64,000 nt of DNA from Gammaproteobacteria bacterium (GTDB lineage: Bacteria > Pseudomonadota > Gammaproteobacteria > HyVt-429). The position numbers were made by a program, and so were the translations under genes. Below the pieces are notes generated by a model. That model searched no databases, was not told where the DNA came from, and saw nothing but the letters and a program-made list of their open reading frames with translations. Shown piece after piece: positions 1-10,399 of this stretch; within the stretch, counting starts at the first letter, position 1, and the number at the start of each line of letters is the position of its first letter. The stretch lies in assembly GCA_013152415.1 (NCBI GenBank), contig JAADGI010000017.1, positions 1 to 64,000 on the forward strand. Reading direction: 5' to 3'.

Positions 1-513
1 TATTCTTGCCACCCCACCCTTTCTTAAGACTCTATACACCTCTTGAATTGAAGCCTCAGTATTTTGTGTATGATGTAAAACACCAAATGAATAAACATAA
101 TCAAACGATTCATTCTCAAATTTTAAATTTGTAGCATCACCCACCTCAAAAGAGGCCACGATACCCTTTCTATCAAAACGCTTTTTTGCAGTTTCTATTG
201 CAATTTTAGTCAAATCAATGCCTGTTACATTTAATCCACGTTTTGCCAGTTGGTACGAATCCATACCTATACCACACCCAATCTCAAGCACACTTCTCCC
301 GCCCTCCATCTGTTGGATCCATGGTAGGATATGCGAATGGGTACGATATCTTTGCTCTTCTAATTCAGAAAAATAGTCATCACCCCCTCTTTTATGAGAT
401 GATATCTTTTTCCCAAGTATTTCCTCAGCATTTACATTACGTTCCCAAAATGTATTTATATCATTCTTTGTGTTCTTGGTGATCTTTGGACAAACTGGCT
501 CGATCTTTTTCAT
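1..513 (-). CDS. Class I SAM-dependent methyltransferase, C-terminus cut by window edge
   Basis: Manual minus-strand translation from ATG at 513: MKKIEPVCPKITKN...VLEIGCGIGMDSYQLAKRGLNVTGIDLTKIAIETAKKRF...FDYVYSFGVLHHTQNTEASIQEVYRVLRKGG; motif I (EIGCGxG) and the LHH/RVLRKGG signature of UbiE/UbiG-like methyltransferases. Confidence 0.9.
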   Translation of the reverse strand, partial: MKKIEPVCPKITKNTKNDINTFWERNVNAEEILGKKISSHKRGGDDYFSELEEQRYRTHSHILPWIQQMEGGRSVLEIGCGIGMDSYQLAKRGLNVTGIDLTKIAIETAKKRFDRKGIVASFEVGDATNLKFENESFDYVYSFGVLHHTQNTEASIQEVYRVLRKGGVARI

Positions 514-586
514 GTAAATTTCCTAAATTCATATTACTTACTTACCGTGCTGAACCGTAATCATCCAAGCCAACCGGCATAATAGA

Positions 587-1777
587 TCACTTTATTGAAT
601 GGTACCGATATAGAGAGGCCAACGCCCTAAACATCCACGCATTACACCACCGCATCAATGTGAATCTTTTTTTAGTGAAACGATTTTCTTGGTAATAAAA
701 CCTTCCTTTTGAATTATACATTGTTTCTAGAGACCAGTTTGCTATATGCTCTGCTAGCCCTGGAAACATTTTATGATTATGGCTAAAAGTTAGAATACCT
801 TGCGCAGCACCATGAATATCATGCGGATAATCTCTATCGCTCATCCACCTGGGGGAACCATTGCTGTTAAATAGCCGATTTGCGTAAAAACTTAAACCTT
901 TCTCATAATTTTCCCTGTATATGTAGCATTCAGTTGCATCCATATAACGCTTTATCGCATCCAGAATAAAACCTGTATGATAATTGTCATGCCTAATATG
1001 TGATCTTTCTGGGGGATCTGTATAGTACCATGCACCCTGTTTCGTCTGCCTCCTTACCACATAGTTAATCATACGTTCAGAGCTACTAAGATCATCTGAA
1101 TTACCAGATATGCTGGCATACTGAGCAATCACCGCCGCTATTAACACACTAACATCCATCACCCGCATGTCCATTAGCAATGGCATATATCCAAAACATA
1201 GCTCGTCGCTTGATTCCTTAAGAACAGGGAGATCGTTTAACAAAAATCTAATGCTACTAGATACTACATCTAAATATTTCTCATTCTTTGTGACCCGAAA
1301 AGCATCTAAAAATGCCTCACAAACGAAGCTGGTTACCACAGCATTAGGGCAAGCAGCAGGAGCAAAGAATGCGGGGTCTTGCCAAGGATACTGATAACCC
1401 CAGCATGCGCCAGACCAATTACCCTTGGAGCGATTCTTTACTAAGAATTCAAGAATCTTTTCTGCTTCTGATAAATAATATTTTACGCTTGTTGCTCTAT
1501 AACAATCCAGCAAGCCTAAAACCAACAAACCCAACCCCTTTGGATTATGTGTTTTTTTTACTAACAGCAAAGGCCTAAGGTTTATGGGGAACCTCATTAC
1601 ACCTTGGATTGCCACCATTCGTGGCCATACCCCCCACCCAAACAAGGCATTTAAAATTGGGCTATTTAATCCATCGTGTTTATTGTATCCAATAAACCTA
1701 CGATGTTTACACCAAATAAAGAGATCGTCACAAATATCCCCAATATGGGCTAGGTCTTTTCTATTTTTGTTATCCAT
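587..1777 (-). CDS. Conserved protein of polysaccharide cluster, probable (alpha/alpha) toroid glycosidase/epimerase-like fold
   Basis: 396-aa ORF, repeated helical aromatic motifs (GFILDAIKRYMDAT, GAWYYTDPPERSHIRHDNYHTG); sits between methyltransferase and asnB on the same strand. Confidence 0.6.
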   Translation of the reverse strand: MDNKNRKDLAHIGDICDDLFIWCKHRRFIGYNKHDGLNSPILNALFGWGVWPRMVAIQGVMRFPINLRPLLLVKKTHNPKGLGLLVLGLLDCYRATSVKYYLSEAEKILEFLVKNRSKGNWSGACWGYQYPWQDPAFFAPAACPNAVVTSFVCEAFLDAFRVTKNEKYLDVVSSSIRFLLNDLPVLKESSDELCFGYMPLLMDMRVMDVSVLIAAVIAQYASISGNSDDLSSSERMINYVVRRQTKQGAWYYTDPPERSHIRHDNYHTGFILDAIKRYMDATECYIYRENYEKGLSFYANRLFNSNGSPRWMSDRDYPHDIHGAAQGILTFSHNHKMFPGLAEHIANWSLETMYNSKGRFYYQENRFTKKRFTLMRWCNAWMFRALASLYRYHSIK

Positions 1778-3636
1778 TCGCCTTTTTCATAAATATCTAT
1801 CCATAAATGGGATAGCAACATCAAGAAAAGCATAAAAAAGTGCCAGCGATACATTTTTTTAGGGGGCAAATGAAGCAACTGGTTAACAAATAGCGGATTA
1901 AACAAACCTTCCGCCTTCACTCTTTCATCACTTAATATCTCTTGCGCCAAGACACGAAGATGCTTATCGAAAAAATCATGTGACTGTATTTGAAAACCAC
2001 TCTTAGGTCGATTTAGTATCTCTGGAACAAGCACCTTCTTCAGCATGAGTCTCATGTAATGCTTTGTTTTATTGCCCTCCATCAACTCCATTCGAGACAT
2101 ATTTCTCAATGAATATATCAGCCCACCATCAACAAATGGTACACGCACTTCCATCCCTTCCGCCATACTCAATCGGTCTTCTTGCCACAGTAAATCGTTA
2201 ACCAATTTATTTTTACTTTCAAACATTGCCATCGCCACAACCGGATCTTTTTCCTTTGGCACAGTTTCTTCCAAGTACTCGAATACATTTGGCAGGTCAA
2301 TATCTTTTAGCCTGGGTCCATAAACTAATTCGCGCATCTTTCCACAGTCCCATACATTTCGTAGTAATCCGTAGCATTTTGCCCAATCACCTTGGCTTGC
2401 CAACATCCTGAATCCTCGCTCACTTTCAGTCCATGGCATCTTGCTCAATACTGATAAACCATGGGCACCAAAATTTCCAACCGCCTTACCCACGAAATTG
2501 GGCATAAATCTATCTACCAACGACATCAAATGCATATATTTATGTGCGTTGTAACCGTAAAAATATTCATCAGCGCCCAACCCTGAAAGAGCAACCTTTA
2601 CATGTCTTGAAGCGAGACGAGCAATTGCACTACTTTGAAGCGCATTAATTTTGGGCACCTCAAGATGCCAGATCATGTCTTTTAGCCAAGTATAGCTAAC
2701 CGGTTTAATCTCTTCTTGAATATTTATAAGCCCCAAAATATCTGCACTTCTTGCCGCATTAGTTGCTTCGCTTGGGTCGTCTCCAAGCTTGATCGTAAAA
2801 CTCCGTAACGTTTTTGTGGATTTCTTCCTAGCAAGTGCACATATGGATGCAGAATCAATGCCACCGGACAAATATGCACCAATCTCTACATCCGAAGTCA
2901 AATGCAAATCTACTGATTCCTTAAAAGATTCAAGTACATTTTGATCAGGGTATGTCCGTGAAGCTAACTGATTACGCTTTATATATGGCCTTCCAGGCGT
3001 CCATCTAAACACTTCCCCTGGATTTATCTGTTCGATACCATGAAACATAGTCATTGAGCCAGGCAGATATCGAAGATTCATTACGAAATGAAGGCTATTG
3101 AGATTTGTTTCAGCACAGCGTTCTTTATTAAAGGCGAGAATTGCTTTTGCCTCCGATCCATACACAAGAGTGCCGTCTGCTCCACTACTGACAAACAGCG
3201 GCTTGATGCCAAATGGATCCCTCACCAGCAACGCAGTTTGATTCACACAGTCCCATAACGAGAATGCATACATTCCACGCAAACGCGAAAACCCCTCCCA
3301 TCCTTCTGCTTTATAAAGCTCCATAATAACTTCAGTATCAGAATTCGTAGAAAACTGATGGCCTCGCTTCACCAAATCCTTTCTAATTTCCTTGTAATTA
3401 TAAATCTCTCCGTTATAAGATATTACCAAGCTGCCATCATGGCTGTGCATGGGTTGCCTTCCAGACTCAAGGTCGATGATGGACAACCGTACATGCCCCA
3501 TTGCAACGTGATTCTCAAAATAAGTTCCTTCATCATCCGGGCCACGATGACGAATCGTACTAATCATTCTTCGCAACCTTTCCCTACTATCCTCGCGGTT
3601 ACTTGTTGGAGAGAACCACCCTGTTATTCCACACAT
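1750..3636 (-). CDS. asnB: Asparagine synthase (glutamine-hydrolysing)
   Basis: MCGITGWFSP N-terminal Cys amidotransferase, RHRGPDDEG, SYNGEIYN, SGGIDSASICALA PP-loop; 28-nt overlap with downstream gene. Confidence 0.95.
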   Translation of the reverse strand: MCGITGWFSPTSNREDSRERLRRMISTIRHRGPDDEGTYFENHVAMGHVRLSIIDLESGRQPMHSHDGSLVISYNGEIYNYKEIRKDLVKRGHQFSTNSDTEVIMELYKAEGWEGFSRLRGMYAFSLWDCVNQTALLVRDPFGIKPLFVSSGADGTLVYGSEAKAILAFNKERCAETNLNSLHFVMNLRYLPGSMTMFHGIEQINPGEVFRWTPGRPYIKRNQLASRTYPDQNVLESFKESVDLHLTSDVEIGAYLSGGIDSASICALARKKSTKTLRSFTIKLGDDPSEATNAARSADILGLINIQEEIKPVSYTWLKDMIWHLEVPKINALQSSAIARLASRHVKVALSGLGADEYFYGYNAHKYMHLMSLVDRFMPNFVGKAVGNFGAHGLSVLSKMPWTESERGFRMLASQGDWAKCYGLLRNVWDCGKMRELVYGPRLKDIDLPNVFEYLEETVPKEKDPVVAMAMFESKNKLVNDLLWQEDRLSMAEGMEVRVPFVDGGLIYSLRNMSRMELMEGNKTKHYMRLMLKKVLVPEILNRPKSGFQIQSHDFFDKHLRVLAQEILSDERVKAEGLFNPLFVNQLLHLPPKKMYRWHFFMLFLMLLSHLWIDIYEKGEWITKIEKT

Positions 3637-3639
3637 CGG

Positions 3640-4716
3640 TTATGAATGCTTCTCTATTTCGGACAAGGATTCTGCTTGATCTCCTACATAGGGGTAATCT
3701 TCTAGCACTTTAACAACATATTTTGTGACATCGGTCGTATGAGACAACATACTCTGTCTGGCTCTAAGCCAATGCTTACTGTCATATGCTAACAATTGGT
3801 CTACCTCTCTTTCCAAAATGGACCAATCCAATAAACGAACGTTTCTAACCATTTTATACAATTTTTCTTGTTCATCGGTATACCCACGTCCTGTTGTGGC
3901 CGCATAAATTGCTGGAATACCCAATACGGCACATTCAGATGCCATAGTCGCGCTCTCTCCAATATAGGCTCGACAATATGCCAACACATGATGAACTTCG
4001 CTCAGCCTTCCTTTATATTTAAATCTATCCAGGCTCTCTGGTAAATCCATTTCTGAAGATATAATAACAACACCAATCTGCTCGAGTTTATACGTTAGTT
4101 TTTCTAGGAGCGAGAGACTCCAGCCTTGCTCACCTACATCATGGCTGGCCTGCCATGATACAACGCGGATAAAGAAAGTATCTAACTTCTCAGATACACC
4201 ATTTGCTACGGCAATAAGCCGATTGGGCTCAAAATACCTCGGATCAAGATAAGACAACTCATGGTAGCCATTGTATTTAGTATGCCGTCGTCTTGGCACC
4301 CAAGAACTATAGCACCGAGGCACTACAACCAGATGCGCAAAAGGATAGGTTATCGCATTCTGCAGATGAGCATTTTCAGTGTCGTAGAACACAACAGAGG
4401 GTATACCTAAGAACCGACCTACTTGAGCAATACTCACGCCCCCTATTGCAGCCATAATATGGGGATGAAATTCACGAGCTATTTTCCCAAGCCTAAGGTT
4501 TCTAATGACAAGTTCACGCGCTAAAGAAATAATTCCATTCCCTCCTTGTGATGAGATAGATATGTGGTCTAAAGAATACTCATTTAAAAGATCCAGAGTA
4601 CATTCCTTTTCTCTACTTAAAATAAGTATCTTATGACCACGCTCACTCAAGAGTTTTATGGGGTTACGAAAAAAATGGACATGTGCTGGATGCCCAATAT
4701 CAATAAGAATTCTCAC
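3640..4716 (-). CDS. DUF354 / UDP-GlcNAc 2-epimerase-fold glycan protein
   Basis: MRILIDIGHPAHVHFFRNPIKLLSERGHKILILSREKE typical of DUF354; immediately upstream of asnB. Confidence 0.85.
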   Translation of the reverse strand: MRILIDIGHPAHVHFFRNPIKLLSERGHKILILSREKECTLDLLNEYSLDHISISSQGGNGIISLARELVIRNLRLGKIAREFHPHIMAAIGGVSIAQVGRFLGIPSVVFYDTENAHLQNAITYPFAHLVVVPRCYSSWVPRRRHTKYNGYHELSYLDPRYFEPNRLIAVANGVSEKLDTFFIRVVSWQASHDVGEQGWSLSLLEKLTYKLEQIGVVIISSEMDLPESLDRFKYKGRLSEVHHVLAYCRAYIGESATMASECAVLGIPAIYAATTGRGYTDEQEKLYKMVRNVRLLDWSILEREVDQLLAYDSKHWLRARQSMLSHTTDVTKYVVKVLEDYPYVGDQAESLSEIEKHS

Positions 4717-4846
4717 AGTTTTAGATGATTAGTTATTGCAATCGGATTTACAATCGAATCTGATGTTTGAGGGGTTTTAAAAGTCGACGTATCCGGTTGA
4801 TTTGTTGTTGCGAAACATCAAAATAACCACTAGGAGGTTCAGCGCT

Positions 4847-5400
4847 ATGAGCAAGCTTAACGCTATTAAGCTGTCAGGTCGAGATACGATCATCGATCCA
4901 TTGATAGAGTTGCTGAGGACCGGTGCTGAGCAGTTGGCCTATCAAGCAATGGAGGCCAGGTTGCAGGAATTGTTGACTGTACATACAGACCGACAGGCAG
5001 CAGTCGGTAAGGTGCGTTTAGCGCACACGACTATCTGCCGGCCACAAGCTACAGACGGGGCCAGGGCCGAACAAAAAAGTTATGCGCCCTGGTTGGTGGT
5101 GATGGGTGTGACGAGAAGCATTTCCTGGTGATTGAAGACGGTATACGAGAGTCCACGCGGAGCTGTCGAGAGGTGTTAGTGAAACTGAAATCACGGGCAC
5201 GAAGCCCCCTGAACTGGCCATCGGCGATGGTATGTTGCACATAATATTCAAACTCGGACAATGCGCTGAGAGGAAGTAGAGACGATTGTGCGGTTTCGAT
5301 TACCTGGCGAAGATGGCAGCCGGAGTCAAATTTCAAAAAGGGAACCCAAGTAATAGAGGTCGATCAGACCGCTGCTCGATTCAACCGGCTAAGCGCCAGA
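4847..5400 (+). pseudogene. Degenerate IS256-family (mutator-type) transposase remnant
   Basis: RBS aggagg then MSKLNAIKLSGRDTIIDPLIELLRTGAEQLAYQAMEARLQELL; later frames give LVIEDGIRESTRSCREVLVKLKSRA and, after a frame change, PELAIGDGM, matching the order of IS256 motifs (EDGxRES...LKxRGL...LAIGDGA); internal deletion and frameshifts. Confidence 0.8.
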
Positions 5401-5755
5401 TTTGACAATAACTCTTGCAATTGTTGTCGATTATGCTACTGGGTAGAATCTAGTAGAGGAGGCTGTGAAACTTCCTTTTCCATGCCTGTGATCCACACCC
5501 GCCGGAACGTACCTACTGAAGTAAGTTACCAGTTAAATATTCGGAACAATATCCAGCTTGGTATAACACTGTAGCTTCCAGCCAAAACTCAAAAGGCCAA
5601 TATGTACGCATTTGGTGCTCAAAAGGAGATATTATGACCAATTTTACTCACAAATTGCCCCCAAGAAAACATATAAAACAGTTGGCTATCACGGCAATCT
5701 AATCTAATATATATAGACCCCGCGCTGCAACTATTTTGGGCAAATTACCATAAAA

Positions 5756-7471
5756 ATGGCAACACCAAATTCAGCACTCAACCTTAGTGGGCTTGCGCTC
5801 CGGCTGGTTAGGAATGGTTTCCTAGAACAAGAAATGGCTGAACGACTCCAGAAGAAGTCATTAGAAAAAAATCTCTCTTTTTTTGCTCAACTTACCAAAT
5901 CCAAAAAAATACCCAGCAGCGACTTAGCCCGAACGGCGGCAGAAGAATTTGGGGTGCCCCTGCTAGATGTCAGCGCCATGGACTTAGAGCAAATACCGAT
6001 TGGTCTTGTTGATGAAAAAATAATCCAGCGCCACCAGGCCCTGCCCATCTATAAGCGTGGCACAAAGCTCTTCATCGCCATCGCTGACCCCACCAATACC
6101 GGAGCCCTAGACGAAATCAAATTCCACACCGGACTGGGAACGGAGCCCATTCTGGTAGATGCTACGGCTATTGAGGCTGCCATCCACGATGCCCTGGATG
6201 CGGCAGATACCAGCCTGGCAGACCTGGCAGGAGAAGGTCTGGACGATATCGATATCACCAGCGTGGATGAAGAGGATGAAGACAAAGGCAGGGAAGACGA
6301 ACGCCTTATTGACACCCCTATCGTCCGTTTTGTCAACAAATTGCTGCTGGATGCGATCAACCGTGATGCCTCGGATATTCATATTGAACCCTATGAGGGT
6401 AAATTTCGCGTACGCTATCGCGTTGACGGGGTACTCCACGAAATTGCCTCACCACCGCCCACCCTGTCCGGTCGCATCGCCGCCAGGGTCAAGATTCTTT
6501 CCAAACTAGACATCGCCGAACGCCGGGTTCCCCAGGACGGGCGCATGAAAATGCGCTTATCGAAAAACAGGGCTATCGACTTTCGCGTCAGCACCCTGCC
6601 TACCCTCCATGGCGAAAAAGTAGTGGTCCGAGTTCTGGATTCCAGCGGTGGAACCATTGGTATCGACAAACTGGGGCTAGACGAGAAACAGCAACAACTC
6701 TATACCCATGCCATAGGCAGGCCCTACGGCATGGTATTGGTCACCGGGCCTACGGGCAGTGGCAAAACGGTTACCCTCTATAACGCCTTAAACAATCTCA
6801 ACAGCCCCGACAGGAATATCTCAACCGTTGAAGACCCGGTGGAAATCAACCTGACCGGGGTCAATCAGGTCAATATCAATGAAAAGTCGGGGCTCACATT
6901 CTCCACTGCACTGCGTGCCTTTTTGCGCCAAGACCCTGATATCATCATGGTCGGTGAGATACGCGACCTCGAAACCGCAGATATCGCCATCAAGGCATCA
7001 CAGACCGGCCATATGGTGCTATCAACTTTGCACACCAACGATGCTCCATCGACACTCACCAGAATGCTCAATATGGGCGTGGCACCCTTTAACATCGCCT
7101 CTGCGGTGCACCTGATTCTGGCCCAACGCCTGGTGCGCGTGCTGTGCCTGAGTTGCAAAAAACCAGCATCGATCCCGGAAGAGGCCCTGCTCAAGGCCGG
7201 CTTCGAGGAAAAAGAATTTGCTAGCTTAAAAATCCACAGTCCCGTAGGCTGCAATAACTGCACCAATGGCTACAAAGGGCGTATTGGGGTATTCCAGGTG
7301 ATGCCGATTTCCGAGGCCATGGGCAATCTTATTATGGAAGGCTGCACTCAAGTGGATATCGAGGTAATGGCCAGGAAGGAAGGTATCATGGACCTGCGCC
7401 GTGCCGGTCTCAATAAAGTCGCCACCGGCATTACCAGCCTTGAGGAAGTCGAACGTGTTACCAATATTTAG
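5756..7471 (+). CDS. pilB: Type IV pilus assembly ATPase PilB
   Basis: GTGSGKTVTLYNAL Walker A, ASDIHIEP, EDPVEINLTGVNQV, CxxC pairs (CLSCKKP, CNNC). Confidence 0.97.
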   Translation: MATPNSALNLSGLALRLVRNGFLEQEMAERLQKKSLEKNLSFFAQLTKSKKIPSSDLARTAAEEFGVPLLDVSAMDLEQIPIGLVDEKIIQRHQALPIYKRGTKLFIAIADPTNTGALDEIKFHTGLGTEPILVDATAIEAAIHDALDAADTSLADLAGEGLDDIDITSVDEEDEDKGREDERLIDTPIVRFVNKLLLDAINRDASDIHIEPYEGKFRVRYRVDGVLHEIASPPPTLSGRIAARVKILSKLDIAERRVPQDGRMKMRLSKNRAIDFRVSTLPTLHGEKVVVRVLDSSGGTIGIDKLGLDEKQQQLYTHAIGRPYGMVLVTGPTGSGKTVTLYNALNNLNSPDRNISTVEDPVEINLTGVNQVNINEKSGLTFSTALRAFLRQDPDIIMVGEIRDLETADIAIKASQTGHMVLSTLHTNDAPSTLTRMLNMGVAPFNIASAVHLILAQRLVRVLCLSCKKPASIPEEALLKAGFEEKEFASLKIHSPVGCNNCTNGYKGRIGVFQVMPISEAMGNLIMEGCTQVDIEVMARKEGIMDLRRAGLNKVATGITSLEEVERVTNI

Positions 7472-7477
7472 TCCGTA

Positions 7478-8698
7478 ATGGCCGCTAAAGCTAAGAAGCA
7501 AACTACTTTTATCTGGGAAGGCCAGGATAAGAATGGTCGAACGGTTAAGGGTGAGAATGAATCCATCAGCGCGACCTATTTGCGGGCTATCCTGCGTCGT
7601 CAGGGCATTAAACCATCGAAGATCCGCAAGCAAGCCAAGCCCCTGTTTTCGGTAAAAAACAAAAAAGTCACCCCTAAAGATATCTCAATCGTTACCCGCC
7701 AGATGGCAACAATGATCAACGCCGGTATCCCCATAGCACAGTCTTTGGAAATCCTTTCCAGGAGCTCTGAAAACCCCAGCCTGCGGGAAACAATGAACAC
7801 AATTCGCATGGAGGTCGAAGCCGGCAATAATCTCAGTAGCGCCTTGGCAAAATTCCCGATATTGTTTGATGAACTCTATCGAAACCTGGTCACTGCCGGT
7901 GAACAATCAGGCATGCTGGACACGATGATGGATAAAATCGCGGACTACAAGGAGAAGATTGAATCCATCAAGGCAAAGATCAAATCAGCCCTCATCTATC
8001 CTGCAGTTACAATACTTGTAGCCTTCGTGGTCACTGCAATTTTAATGATTTTTGTGATCCCGCAGTTTGAAGCACTTTTTGCAAATTTTGGCGCAGAACT
8101 GCCTTCACTCACCCAGGGGCTCATTGATCTTTCTGGAATATTCCAGGAGTGGTGGTGGGCTATCTTTGGCAGTTTGATTGGTGGTGCTATCGCCCTGGCC
8201 TATTTGTACAAGCGCTCCCCCAAAATGCGCTACGCATTAGATAAACTACAACTCCGATTACCGGTTGTTGGCTCTATTGTTGAAAAGGCGACTATCGCCC
8301 GCTTTACCCGTACCCTGGCCACCATGTTTGGTGCCGGTGTCCCTTTGGTCGAGGCCCTGGACTCCGTTGCAGGCGCCTGCGGCAATCGGCTTTACTATAA
8401 CGCAACACTTGATATAAAAGCAGACGTGAGCACCGGCCAACAACTGGCGCTCTCCATGACCACCACGGGACTGTTTCCGGTCATGGTGACACAAATGGTC
8501 GGCATCGGAGAGGAATCTGGCGAAATTGAGACTATGCTGGATAAGGTAGCTGATTTTTACGAGGCGGAAGTCGATGATGCCGTTGCTGCCATGAGCAGCC
8601 TCATCGAGCCTATGATCATGGTTGTCATCGGTGGGCTCGTGGGTACCATGGTAGTCGGCATGTATCTGCCCATCTTTAAAATGGCGGCAGTCGTATAG
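7478..8698 (+). CDS. pilC: Type IV pilus inner-membrane protein PilC
   Basis: FIWEGQDKNGRTVKGE, two GspF domains, LIEPMIMVVIGGLVGTMVVGMYLPIF. Confidence 0.97.
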   Translation: MAAKAKKQTTFIWEGQDKNGRTVKGENESISATYLRAILRRQGIKPSKIRKQAKPLFSVKNKKVTPKDISIVTRQMATMINAGIPIAQSLEILSRSSENPSLRETMNTIRMEVEAGNNLSSALAKFPILFDELYRNLVTAGEQSGMLDTMMDKIADYKEKIESIKAKIKSALIYPAVTILVAFVVTAILMIFVIPQFEALFANFGAELPSLTQGLIDLSGIFQEWWWAIFGSLIGGAIALAYLYKRSPKMRYALDKLQLRLPVVGSIVEKATIARFTRTLATMFGAGVPLVEALDSVAGACGNRLYYNATLDIKADVSTGQQLALSMTTTGLFPVMVTQMVGIGEESGEIETMLDKVADFYEAEVDDAVAAMSSLIEPMIMVVIGGLVGTMVVGMYLPIFKMAAVV

Positions 8699-8783
8699 CG
8701 ACGCTTAAAATGGCCCAGGCAACTCGTTAGCAAACACAAGTGTATCCTGTCCCCACGTGCAATAAGAACAAAATCATGAATTC

Positions 8784-9659
8784 ATGGAAAGCCTGACAGC
8801 TCTACTCACCAACAACACCCTAATATGGGTGGCTTTTGTGGGTGTACTCGGCCTGATCATCGGCAGCTTTCTGAATGTTGTTGTTCATCGTCTCCCCCGC
8901 ATCCTGGAGCAGCAGTGGAAACAACAGTGCCACCAACTACTGGGTACTGCGCAAAAGAAGGACGAGTCGGTGCCTGGCCTGGTGTCACCCCGATCCCGAT
9001 GCCCCCATTGCGATCATCAAATTTCTGCCCTCGAGAATATTCCTGTGGTGAGTTACCTGATACTTGGAGGAAAATGTTCTTCTTGTAAGCAGAGAATCTC
9101 TTTTCGCTACCCCATGGTTGAGTTGATTTCAGCCCTGCTGGCTGTAGTTGTAACGTGGAAATGGGGCATCAGCACCACCACGGCTGCTGTACTCGTGCTC
9201 ACCTGGTCATTGATTGCCTTAAGCTTTATCGACTACGATCACCAGATATTGCCTGATATTATTGTTCTGCCCCTATTGTGGCTCGGTCTGCTGTTCAATT
9301 CACAGAATATGTTTGTCAACATGGAATCTGCCCTGTATGGGGCCATGGCCGGTTATCTGTCGCTTTGGTTGGTGTATCACGGCTTTAAACTGCTCACCGG
9401 AAAAGAGGGCATGGGCTATGGGGACTTCAAGTTGTTTGCCGTCTTTGGTGCCTGGTTGGGCTGGCAACTCTTGCCCGTCATTATTTTACTCGCCGCCGTA
9501 GCGGGATCGGTGATCGGCCTGGGGGCCATTTTGATACTTGGCCGTGACCGAAACCTGCCCATGCCCTTCGGTCCCTATCTGGCCATTGCCGGTTGGATCG
9601 CAGTACTTTGGGGAGATGACCTGCTTGGCAGCTACCTCCGATACGCGGGCCTGAGCTGA
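8784..9659 (+). CDS. pilD: Prepilin peptidase/N-methyltransferase PilD
   Basis: GSFLNVVVHRLP, SRCPHCDHQIS / GKCSSCKQ Cys motifs, GMGYGDFKLFA aspartate motif. Confidence 0.97.
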   Translation: MESLTALLTNNTLIWVAFVGVLGLIIGSFLNVVVHRLPRILEQQWKQQCHQLLGTAQKKDESVPGLVSPRSRCPHCDHQISALENIPVVSYLILGGKCSSCKQRISFRYPMVELISALLAVVVTWKWGISTTTAAVLVLTWSLIALSFIDYDHQILPDIIVLPLLWLGLLFNSQNMFVNMESALYGAMAGYLSLWLVYHGFKLLTGKEGMGYGDFKLFAVFGAWLGWQLLPVIILLAAVAGSVIGLGAILILGRDRNLPMPFGPYLAIAGWIAVLWGDDLLGSYLRYAGLS

Positions 9660-9668
9660 CACCCTGGC

Positions 9669-10268
9669 ATGATCAAGATTGGACTCACCGGTGGTATCGC
9701 CAGCGGCAAGACTACGGTTGCCAACCTTTTCCACGAGCTTGGCGTTCCGGTTATCGATGCCGATGAGATTTCTCATCGTATTACCGAGCCGGGCCACAGG
9801 GCCTATTCTGAAATCATCACGCAGTTTGGAGACGAGATACTCTTATCAGATGATTGTATTGATCGCGCCAAACTAAGAGATAAAATTTTTAAGGATGATG
9901 CTGCACGCAGCCAACTGGAATCCATACTCCACCCCATGATAATGGCTGATATGCTGACCCAGGTAGCCGCATTGGATGCACCCTACTGCATCTTGGTTAT
10001 CCCCTTGTTATTGGAGGCCCATCAACACGACCTTGTGGACCGCATCTTGGTTATCGATGCCGATAGAAAACACCAGCTGGCAAGACTCGTACAACGAGAC
10101 GGAATAGACGAAGAACACGGCCACCGCATACTGGCCGCCCAGATCAGTCGCTCAAAACGGTTAGCGGCTGCAGATGACGTTATTGATAATAATGACGATC
10201 CTTCGGAACTGGCCACCCGTGTCGAGGAACTACACCAAATCTACCTGTCACTAGCCAAGTCGAGCTAA
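9669..10268 (+). CDS. coaE: Dephospho-CoA kinase
   Basis: IGLTGGIASGKTTVANLFHELGVPVIDADEI. Confidence 0.97.
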   Translation: MIKIGLTGGIASGKTTVANLFHELGVPVIDADEISHRITEPGHRAYSEIITQFGDEILLSDDCIDRAKLRDKIFKDDAARSQLESILHPMIMADMLTQVAALDAPYCILVIPLLLEAHQHDLVDRILVIDADRKHQLARLVQRDGIDEEHGHRILAAQISRSKRLAAADDVIDNNDDPSELATRVEELHQIYLSLAKSS

Positions 10269-10399
10269 CCGCTCCTGGACGTCCTGTCCTACACGGCATT
10301 CGTGCATGACCCACATGGACGTGGGGAATGCAGGTCATGCAGAAGCAATTATCTGCCCTGCACATCAAACCCCGGCTTCGTTATTCTTTTCTCTCATAG

